In this document: positions 1 through 5,026 of the stretch, piece after piece
Layout of the letters: each line of letters opens with the position of its first letter
Position numbering within the stretch: the stretch's first letter is position 1
Source of the DNA: JACOZG01 sp964564105
Lineage (GTDB): Bacteria > Patescibacteriota > Minisyncoccia > Phycocordibacterales > JACOZG01
NCBI GenBank assembly: GCA_964564105.1
Contig: CAZLZS010000023.1
Location: 1 to 5,722 of the forward strand
Direction of reading: 5' to 3'
Length of the DNA stretch: 5,722 bases
The notes under the pieces: generated by a model
Told to the model about the DNA's origin: nothing
The model's input: the letters and a program-made list of their open reading frames with translations, nothing else
The model's database searches: none
Translations under genes and position numbers: made by a program

Positions 1-53
1 AAAAGTGGCAGCAATATTTATCAACAGTGTCACCCCTTGAGGTTAACTAAAGG
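1..53. repeat. Left copy of 53-bp terminal inverted repeat, probable insertion-sequence end
   Basis: This segment is the exact reverse complement of 5669-5721, with no mismatch over 53 bp. The two copies diverge at once at 54 and 5668. It contains the 8-mer GTCACCCC (29-36). In one frame (3-50) it reads as a short open end that closes with TAA at 48-50, which would suit the 3' end of a transposase gene running out of an element lying to the left. What is seen is the repeat and the open frame. That it is an insertion-sequence end is inference, because no transposase body is present. A repeat at both ends of a short sequence is also what an assembler leaves when it stops at a multicopy element. 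Confidence 0.75.
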
Positions 54-58
54 CTATA

Positions 59-88
59 TTGACAGACAAACTATAATATACATATGAT
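59..88 (+). promoter_or_regulatory. Sigma70-type promoter for the leader and the gene at 190
   Basis: A perfect -35 box TTGACA (59-64) is followed after 18 bp by TATGAT (83-88), which matches the -10 consensus at five of six positions, in an AT-rich setting. Transcription would start near 95, giving a leader of about 95 nt before the ATG at 190. A TATAAT at 72-77 is closer to consensus but sits only 7 bp from the TTGACA and has no -35 box of its own. The -35 box begins 6 bp outside the terminal repeat, so it is not part of the shared repeat sequence. Confidence 0.65.
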
Positions 89-114
89 ATAGCAGGTCTT
101 TGTTAAAGTTAAAC

Positions 115-177
115 GTCGCGATAGCGACCCCTCAACTCACGGGTAGTGAGAAATTTCTCGGCTAAGAGCCGAAGAAA
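115..177 (+). promoter_or_regulatory. Structured 5' leader with three consecutive hairpins
   Basis: Three stems follow one another between promoter and gene. Hairpin 1 is GTCGC (115-119), loop GATA, GCGAC (124-128). Hairpin 2 is CTCAC (136-140), loop GGGTA, GTGAG (146-150). Hairpin 3 is TCGGCT (158-163), loop AAG, AGCCGA (167-172), extended by TTTC (154-157) with GAAA (174-177) around one bulged A at 173. The last stem runs into the AAAGGA ribosome-binding site (175-180). CCC at 129-131 could also pair with GGG at 141-143 in the loop of hairpin 2, allowing a pseudoknot. No T-run follows any stem, so terminator function is unlikely. The pairing is visible; a regulatory role is inference. I do not recognise it as a known riboswitch. 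Confidence 0.5.
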
Positions 178-180
178 GGA
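175..180 (+). promoter_or_regulatory. Ribosome-binding site for the gene at 190
   Basis: AAAGGA lies 9 nt before the ATG at 190 and is the clearest Shine-Dalgarno-like site in the window. Its first three bases are part of the extended stem of leader hairpin 3, so its exposure could depend on the folding of the leader. Confidence 0.6.
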
Positions 181-189
181 CTGTGTCTT

Positions 190-591
190 ATGGCTAAATA
201 TTCCAGAACTCTAGGTCGGATCGAGGATGACGTCAGCTATCTCAGCGTTACGTCCGACGGCACGACCGGCGAGGACTGGATCAAGCGTCTGGAAGGCAAC
301 GGTTTCCGCGTCGGAGACTATGCCAAACAGGTGCTCCGTTCGCCGGACTTCAAGCCGACGAGTGGCGTGACGACCGAAGTCGCCGTTCTCCGGGGCTGTC
401 TCTTCGAGGATAACGACCGGATCACAAAGAAGATTCGCGCCGAGGCCGACAAGCGCAAGCTGACCAAGCCGAACGCCGAACTGGCCTGCCTCATCCGCGA
501 GAAGTTCACGGACAAGGAGATCGATCGGAGCGGGGCTAATTTTTGCATAAAAATAAGATATACTAGATATGTGTCGGTGTTCGACAGTTAG
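190..591 (+). CDS. Hypothetical protein, probably a 3'-truncated member of a CPR-typical family
   Basis: The protein is 133 aa with no signal peptide or membrane segment, charged and probably cytoplasmic. Residues 1-111 look like an intact, constrained sequence: SDGTTGEDWIKRLE (22-35), GFRVGDYAKQVLRS (38-51), LFEDNDRITKKIR (71-83) and KPNAELACLIREKF (93-106). From memory this matches a hypothetical family frequent in Parcubacteria, in which DKEI is followed by a stretch rich in Trp and Met. Here the tail after residue 111 (about nt 523) is unrelated: the DNA turns AT-rich and encodes 22 poorly structured residues before TAG. The simplest reading is loss of the 3' end by a rearrangement. Codons up to about 523 are strongly C/G-ending, more uniformly than in the pilus genes. 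The start is fixed by AAAGGA 9 nt upstream. Function is unknown; family membership is recollection, not a search result. Confidence 0.6.
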   Translation: MAKYSRTLGRIEDDVSYLSVTSDGTTGEDWIKRLEGNGFRVGDYAKQVLRSPDFKPTSGVTTEVAVLRGCLFEDNDRITKKIRAEADKRKLTKPNAELACLIREKFTDKEIDRSGANFCIKIRYTRYVSVFDS

Positions 592-654
592 ACGTCCAAC
601 AATTCACCCACCGCCGCGGCGCGCCACCCCGGATTTTTGTGTTAAAATCTATGA
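592..654. other. Spacer between the truncated gene and the pilus operon
   Basis: This is a short non-coding gap. It is GC-rich around 608-632, including the 8-bp palindrome GGCGCGCC (618-625), then turns to ATTTTTGTGTTAAAAT. Just before it, inside the tail of the preceding frame, TGTCG (572-576) and CGACA (582-586) can form a small hairpin with a 5-nt loop. No convincing intrinsic terminator is seen: the T5 run at 634-638 is not directly preceded by a clear stem. Confidence 0.5.
640..648 (+). promoter_or_regulatory. Candidate extended -10 promoter element for the pilus operon
   Basis: TG at 640-641, one base, then TAAAAT (643-648) fits an extended -10 element with one mismatch in the hexamer. 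No -35 box is visible at the usual distance, where the sequence is GC-rich. Transcription from it would begin near 655, which is the GTG start codon of the first pilus gene, so the message could be leaderless. No Shine-Dalgarno sequence precedes that GTG, which agrees with this. The assignment rests on a short motif and is tentative. Confidence 0.4.
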
Positions 655-2160
655 GTGGAAAGTAGATATCAATCCGGCCAGAGTATTTTAGAAGTGATTT
701 TAGCCTTGGCGATTTTCGCGCTCTTCGCCGCCACAATGGTCTCGTTGATTCTCGGGAGTTTTGAATCGCTTGGCCGCGGTAGCGATTACCTCGCCGCCGC
801 GGCGTTGGCCGACGAGGCGCTGGAGGCGGCGCGTTCCATCCGCGACGGCGCCTGGAACGAACTAGTTTTTAATCAGAGCGCGGCCACGAGCACGAGCGGC
901 GAGTGGCAGTTTGTGGCTGAGGGCACAGACGAACAGATTGGCAAATTCCATCGAGTCTTAACTTTTTCTCCGGTTTGCCGGGACGGCAGTCTGAATTTAA
1001 CAGTTTGCCCAGCCGGCGCGACTGACCTCTATTCTCGAGCCGCCAAGGCCGTGGTTGATTGGACGACTCCGGCCGGCACTGCGGCCGCGGTCGAACGGCA
1101 GACTTTGTTTACCGACTGGGATTCGCGTGATTGGTTGCAGACCGATTGGTCCGGCGGCTCGGGGCAGTCGGTTTGGTCAGACGCGACCCGTTACGAGAGC
1201 GACGATAGCCGGGTTGACGTTTCTACTATCGGTGAATTGAAGTTGCGTGAGATTCCACCAGTCTGGTCCCTTTTTGTTGATACCGGCGTTGAAACTTGGA
1301 ATGATCTTACTTGCCCCTCGGCCTCAAATTGCTGGGCCGGCGGCAATTCCGGAGCCCTAGCCAGTTACAATGGCTCGAGCTGGTCAGAATCCACGATTCC
1401 ATCAAGTGCCAACGTTCTCGCGATTTATGCTCTGTCGGCCTCTGATATTTGGGCCGTTGGTGCCACCGGTCGTTTATGGCATTACAACGGCTCGAGCTGG
1501 TCTCTGTTCACCGACACCGGCAATCAAACCTGGAATGGTGTCTGGATGTTATCAGCGACCGATGGTTTCGTCGTTGGTTCCGGTGGCCAGATTCGCCGTT
1601 TGGTCAGCGGTAGTTGGAGTTCGGTACCTTCCGGCACCGGTCAAAATCTGAACGCCATTTATTGTTTGTCTGCCAGTGATTGTTGGGCCGTGGGCGCTTC
1701 TGGAGTAATCGTGCGTTGGAACGGCTCGAGCTGGTCGGTTTATTCGTCCTCACCGAGCAGTCAAAATTTGAACGGTCTGTTTATTTTGTCGCCCGCCGAC
1801 GGTTGGGCTGTCGGCGGTTCAGGCAACATTCTTCGTTTAGCCGGCGGCGGGTATGAGATGAACGGCGAATTAGTTTCATCGGCGTTTGATCTTGGCGATC
1901 CGTCGCCGGTGCAGATTATCGAGTGGGACGAGCAGATACCGGCTTGCTCTCCGGTTTGTAGCATCAAGTTTCAAATCCGAGTCGCCGCTAGTCAGGCGGC
2001 TCTCGCCGGCACGCCCTGGTCGCCAGATTTTACGGTCAGTCAGGGCACACTGGTTAATCAGAGTTATAATGGTCAGCAATGGCTTCAGTACCGAATTCAG
2101 TTAGTCGGCGACGGTAACGCCACGCCCAGGCTCGAAGAAGTGCGGCTTAACTATAAATGA
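655..2160 (+). CDS. Large prepilin-like protein with C-terminal five-repeat propeller-like domain
   Basis: The 501-aa product starts with a type III (prepilin) signal: a short leader with one Arg, then G8 and QSILE, with the conserved Glu at mature position 5 and a hydrophobic helix to about residue 34. Residues 144-200 hold a Trp-rich stretch with TDWSGGSGQ. Residues 204-400 contain five repeats of about 39 residues, built on LSASDxWAVGxSGxIxRxNGSSW and starting near 215, 255, 293, 332 and 372. This resembles BNR/Ycf48-like beta-propeller blades. Residues 403-501 form a beta-rich tail ending in PRLEEVRLNY, a type I associate with CPR surface proteins. Mature pilins are usually 100-200 aa, so this would be a large minor pilin, perhaps a tip adhesin. 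The GTG start is chosen because the ATG at 651 meets a stop after four codons and GTG precedes the leader directly. It is first in the pilus operon and overlaps the next gene by 4 bp. Confidence 0.85.
   Translation: MESRYQSGQSILEVILALAIFALFAATMVSLILGSFESLGRGSDYLAAAALADEALEAARSIRDGAWNELVFNQSAATSTSGEWQFVAEGTDEQIGKFHRVLTFSPVCRDGSLNLTVCPAGATDLYSRAAKAVVDWTTPAGTAAAVERQTLFTDWDSRDWLQTDWSGGSGQSVWSDATRYESDDSRVDVSTIGELKLREIPPVWSLFVDTGVETWNDLTCPSASNCWAGGNSGALASYNGSSWSESTIPSSANVLAIYALSASDIWAVGATGRLWHYNGSSWSLFTDTGNQTWNGVWMLSATDGFVVGSGGQIRRLVSGSWSSVPSGTGQNLNAIYCLSASDCWAVGASGVIVRWNGSSWSVYSSSPSSQNLNGLFILSPADGWAVGGSGNILRLAGGGYEMNGELVSSAFDLGDPSPVQIIEWDEQIPACSPVCSIKFQIRVAASQAALAGTPWSPDFTVSQGTLVNQSYNGQQWLQYRIQLVGDGNATPRLEEVRLNYK
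1297..1854 (+). repeat. Five in-frame repeats of about 117 bp coding for propeller blades
   Basis: Five units of about 39 codons lie in tandem within the large prepilin gene. The 14-mer GGCTCGAGCTGGTC, coding Gly-Ser-Ser-Trp-Ser, is identical at 1372-1385, 1489-1502 and 1723-1736. These are spaced 117 and 234 bp, exactly one and two units. Elsewhere the units have diverged in DNA more than in protein. The exact 14-mer suggests fairly recent duplication or gene conversion, while the conserved WAVG and GSSW cores point to a selected fold. Confidence 0.8.
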
Positions 2161-2651
2161 AACAGGGTTTTACCTTGGTCGAGTTTCTGATTTACATCGC
2201 GCTGGTCAGCGCGGTGGTAACGAGTTTGATTCTCTGGATCCTCAATCTGTCAGCCGTGCGGAATAAGAATTATGCCGCGGTCGAGGTGGCGGCGAACAAT
2301 CAATTTATTATCTCAGAACTCACGCGCGAGATTAAACAGGCCGTGGCGATTATCGCGCCGGCCGCCGGTGCCGCCGGAGCGGCACTTGAGCTTGATCGGC
2401 CCGGTCTCTTGCCCAATGCTATTTTCCGCGCGGTGAACGGTACGCTCTACTTTGAGGTGACTGGTAATCCAGCGCTTGCCCTTTCCAGTCGACCGGTGGA
2501 AATCGTGGATTTGGTCTTTAGCAATCTCACTGGTGCCTTTGACGATCGCGCCAATGTGGCCGTGCAAGCGGTCATCCGTTTCCGCGATCCGGCCTCAGCC
2601 GATTTTACCTCTCGGCGCGAACTTAGAATCGCGGCCGGCAATCGTTTATGA
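2157..2651 (+). CDS. Minor prepilin, GspJ/PilW-like
   Basis: The 164-aa protein has a canonical short prepilin leader MKQG followed by FTLVEFLIYIALV. Prepilin peptidase would cut after G4, leaving Phe at +1 and Glu at +5. The hydrophobic helix continues to about residue 30 and would both anchor the subunit and pack into the pilus core. The rest (35-164) contains NQFIISELTREIKQA, typical of the helix after the anchor in GspJ/PilW-type minor pilins, followed by a beta-rich domain without cysteines. The ATG overlaps the upstream TGA (ATGA), and its own stop overlaps the next start in the same way, which indicates translational coupling in one transcript. The prepilin class is clear; the J/W assignment rests on length, leader and gene order only. 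Confidence 0.8.
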   Translation: MKQGFTLVEFLIYIALVSAVVTSLILWILNLSAVRNKNYAAVEVAANNQFIISELTREIKQAVAIIAPAAGAAGAALELDRPGLLPNAIFRAVNGTLYFEVTGNPALALSSRPVEIVDLVFSNLTGAFDDRANVAVQAVIRFRDPASADFTSRRELRIAAGNRL

Positions 2652-3037
2652 TTAAATCAGACCAGCGCGGTTTTATGGCCTTGGTTACTGTCGTTATTAT
2701 CGCCGCCACGGCCTTGATCATGTCGCTTAATTCCTCTTTGCTCGGATTGGGCGCGCTCGAACTCGGAACTCTCGCCGCTGGCGGAGGCGAGGCCGTGGGG
2801 CTCGCCGACGGCTGTGTGGAAGAAGCCCTTCGGCATTTGCGGGTTAACCCGAGCTATAACGGCGACCCCGGTCTCTCGATCATCGGCGGCTCGTGTATAA
2901 TAGAAGTGGTTGATCTTGGCGGCGGTGAGCGGCAAGTGACGGTGACCGCGGCTGCCGGCGACTTTACTAAGCGAGTTAGCGTCAATGCGTCTTTGAGCAC
3001 TCAGTCTTTAACCGTCAGCCAGTGGCAGGAACTTTAA
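2648..3037 (+). CDS. PilX/GspK-like minor pilin lacking the position-5 glutamate
   Basis: The 129-aa protein begins with a leader MIKSDQRG, then FMALVTVVIIAATALIMSL, one membrane helix (9-27). The hydrophobic stretch follows a Gly-Phe boundary as in prepilins, but mature position 5 is Val, not Glu. Lack of this Glu is known in GspK-type tip pseudopilins, and PilX-like proteins are similar. C56 in ADGCVEEALRHLR and C83 in GGSC are the only cysteines and could form a disulfide outside the membrane. The C-terminus ends in SQWQEL. It overlaps the preceding gene by ATGA, and its stop lies 8 bp before the preferred pilM start. Whether prepilin peptidase cleaves it is uncertain. Confidence 0.7.
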   Translation: MIKSDQRGFMALVTVVIIAATALIMSLNSSLLGLGALELGTLAAGGGEAVGLADGCVEEALRHLRVNPSYNGDPGLSIIGGSCIIEVVDLGGGERQVTVTAAAGDFTKRVSVNASLSTQSLTVSQWQEL

Positions 3038-3045
3038 TTATAACG

Positions 3046-4533
3046 ATGATATCAAGATTAAATTTTTTTCAGCGACCGGCGGTGGGACTCGATATTGCCG
3101 ATCGGAGCATCGAGGCGGCGGAACTGGTGCGCCGCGGGCGCAAATTAGTCGTGGTGGCGCTCGGCCGGCAGTCGCTCCCGGCCGGCGTGGTCGAACGTGG
3201 TGAAATTAAGGATGAAGCTAAATTAGCCGGCGCTCTACGTTTGGTTCTCAATCTCGCCAAACCTCAAGCCATCGCCCCGAAGCAGATCTATTTTGGCCTG
3301 CCGGAATCGCAAGTTTATTTGCACTCGTTTTCGGTGACTATTCCGCCGGGCAGTCGGCCGGCGCTCGAACCCATCATCCTTAAGGAGGCGCGCGAGCATG
3401 TGCCGCTCGAGGCCAAGGATTTGGTCTTCGGTTATAAATTTCTCGGGGTCGGGCCGGAGGGAGAACACTATCTTCTCGCCGCCGCCAGCTGGCGGGTGCT
3501 CAATCAATGGCAGGCTTTCTTTCACTCGCTTGGTTATGCGGTGGAGTTTGACCTGGAGCCGCTCGCCTTGTTCCGGAGTCTCGGGACGCTCACCATGGTG
3601 CCCGCGGCCGTCGCTGATATTGGCGCGATCACGACCAATGTTGCGGTCTTTGATGCCCGCGGCCTCCGTTACACGCGGACTCTCAATTTTGGTGCCGAAG
3701 CCTTGACCAACAATCTGGTTAAAAGTCTTAAGCTTAGGCCGGACGAAGTCGAAAAGCAGAAACGGGAAGTGGGCCTGGTTGATCCGGATAGCAAAATTTT
3801 CACCATACTCTTGAAAGGTTTGGTGCCCCTGCGCGATGAGCTTAAGATCACCCTTGATTACTACGAGCGTTGGTCTGGTGAAAAGGTGCGGGCGCTTTAC
3901 CTCGCCGGCGGCGGCAGCGAGTTCAAGGGTTTGACTGATTATTTGCAGTCTAATTTGGAAATTGCCACGACGGTCGCCCGGTCTGTTTTTTTGAATCAGC
4001 CGCTCGTCTATCTCGAAGCGTTGGGTTTGGCGCTCAAGGCCTTTATCAGTCGGCGAGAGCGCGAGGAATTGGCCTTACGGTTTAGCCCGGAAGAGAAGGT
4101 GAGTCCTTGGAGAAAAAAGGACTCACCCTGGAAATGGTTGGTTGCTACCGGCCTCTTGGTTGTGGGCGCGTTGATTATCACTGGCTTTTACTATTATCAG
4201 CAGACAGCGAAGCAGGTCGAGCGCGACCGTCCCCAGCGGCCAATCGAGTCTTTGCCGGTTGTCTCGCCGGAATTGATTTTTCCGGAGTCGCCGGCAACTT
4301 CCACCGCCGCCACTTCTACTTTGGCCACCGTCACTGTTCAAGAAACGCCGATCGGCTGGCTCAATGTGCGCTCTGGTCCAGGCACCAATTTTGAAGCGAT
4401 CAGCAAGGTTTATCCGGGAACCAATTATCCACTCTTGGCCGAGGCGGGTGAATGGGTTAAAATCAAAATAGTTTTAGAAGTCGAAGAAATCGAGGGTTGG
4501 GTCAATAAGCAGTATATTATTATTAAAAATTAA
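3046..4533 (+). CDS. pilM: PilM-like pilus assembly protein fused to a transmembrane helix and bacterial SH3 domain
   Basis: The 495-aa product has three parts. Residues 1-345 are PilM, the actin-like ATP-binding protein of the type IV pilus alignment complex: AVGLDIADRSIEAAEL (12-27), a central DIGAITTNVAVFD (191-203) phosphate-loop segment, and LYLAGGGSEFKGL (284-296) near the nucleotide. A basic WRKKD (355-359) precedes one membrane helix (about 362-384), so PilM stays in the cytoplasm. After a Ser/Thr/Ala/Pro-rich linker comes an SH3b domain (about 436-493) with LNVRSGPGTNF and GWVNKQYI, usually a wall-binding or extracytoplasmic module. Classic PilM lacks this tail and binds a separate PilN. 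The ATG at 3046 is preferred; an in-frame GTG at 3022 would add eight residues and overlap the upstream gene. Neither start has a good ribosome-binding site; an AGGA lies 15 nt before the ATG. Confidence 0.88.
   Translation: MISRLNFFQRPAVGLDIADRSIEAAELVRRGRKLVVVALGRQSLPAGVVERGEIKDEAKLAGALRLVLNLAKPQAIAPKQIYFGLPESQVYLHSFSVTIPPGSRPALEPIILKEAREHVPLEAKDLVFGYKFLGVGPEGEHYLLAAASWRVLNQWQAFFHSLGYAVEFDLEPLALFRSLGTLTMVPAAVADIGAITTNVAVFDARGLRYTRTLNFGAEALTNNLVKSLKLRPDEVEKQKREVGLVDPDSKIFTILLKGLVPLRDELKITLDYYERWSGEKVRALYLAGGGSEFKGLTDYLQSNLEIATTVARSVFLNQPLVYLEALGLALKAFISRREREELALRFSPEEKVSPWRKKDSPWKWLVATGLLVVGALIITGFYYYQQTAKQVERDRPQRPIESLPVVSPELIFPESPATSTAATSTLATVTVQETPIGWLNVRSGPGTNFEAISKVYPGTNYPLLAEAGEWVKIKIVLEVEEIEGWVNKQYIIIKN
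4098..4127. repeat. 11-bp perfect inverted repeat inside pilM, at the juxtamembrane linker
   Basis: GGTGAGTCCTT (4098-4108) and AAGGACTCACC (4117-4127) are exact reverse complements with an 8-nt loop GGAGAAAA. In frame this gives VSPWRKKDSPW, with the motif SPW read once from each arm and the basic pre-membrane residues coming from the loop. It sits exactly at the junction between the PilM domain and the membrane helix. There is no T-run after it and the gene continues, so it is not a terminator. It may be a palindromic insertion or a trace of the domain fusion. Confidence 0.7.
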
Positions 4534-4546
4534 CGAGAATAATTTT

Positions 4547-5026
4547 ATGACCAAGGGTTTTACTTTAATCGAGCTGTTAATTGTTATTGCCATCATCGCC
4601 ATTTTGGCCGGGGTCGTGTTCGTTTCTCTGAATCCGTTGCAGCGGTTTCAGGACGCGCGCAATGCCGCGCGCTGGACCGATGTCACGGCGGTTCTGTCGG
4701 CGATCAAGGTGGATCAAGTTGATAACGGCGGCGGTTATCTCTCAAATATTACTAGCCTGACAGCCGGTACTAATTATATGATTGGTACCGCTGCGAGCGG
4801 TTGTAACCCGGCGGCTTGCACCCAAGTTACGGCTAGTGCTAATTGTGTTGATCTGACTGGTTTGGCGACCGAGGGTTATCTGGCCAAAATTCCCGTTAGT
4901 CCAGCCGGGGCCGGTACCTGGACCGATAGTTTGACTGGTTACTATTTATCACGAAACACCAACGGTTCGATCACCATCGGCGCCTGCGACGCCGAAGGCG
5001 GAGAAACAGTCACAGTTAATCGTTAA
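4547..5026 (+). CDS. Type IV pilin, probable major subunit (PilA/GspG-like)
   Basis: The 159-aa protein has the classic prepilin start: leader MTKG, cut after G4, then FTLIELLIVIAIIAILAGVV with Phe at +1 and Glu at +5. The helix continues through NPLQRFQDARNAARWTDV, the usual amphipathic extension of GspG/PilA pilins. The globular part has four cysteines (C86, C91, C100, C147), enough for two disulfides. It ends with a SITIGACDAE segment common in CPR pilins as I remember them. Its size and complete N-terminal motif make it the best candidate for the main fibre subunit. A weak GAGAA lies 7 nt before the ATG, within a short AT-rich gap of 13 bp after pilM. The stop codon TAA shares its last base with the ATG of the next gene. 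Confidence 0.88.
   Translation: MTKGFTLIELLIVIAIIAILAGVVFVSLNPLQRFQDARNAARWTDVTAVLSAIKVDQVDNGGGYLSNITSLTAGTNYMIGTAASGCNPAACTQVTASANCVDLTGLATEGYLAKIPVSPAGAGTWTDSLTGYYLSRNTNGSITIGACDAEGGETVTVNR

Noticed and set aside
618..638. GC-rich stretch followed by T5 as a terminator of the gene at 190
   Set aside because: The GGCGCGCC palindrome is separated from the T-run by ACCCCGGA and no stable stem abuts the Ts.
1297..1854. Regularly spaced 14-mers as a CRISPR-like or non-coding array
   Set aside because: The spacing is exactly 39 codons, the frame is open and the repeat encodes a conserved GSSWS blade motif.
2896..2901. Perfect TATAAT hexamer inside the PilX/GspK-like gene
   Set aside because: There is no -35 box at 16-18 bp and no TGn extension, and it falls in a well-read coding region (Cys-Ile-Ile codons).
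3022..3045. GTG at 3022 as the pilM start
   Set aside because: It adds eight residues not matching the usual PilM start, has no ribosome-binding site and overlaps the upstream gene by 16 bp. The ATG at 3046 gives a typical N-terminus.
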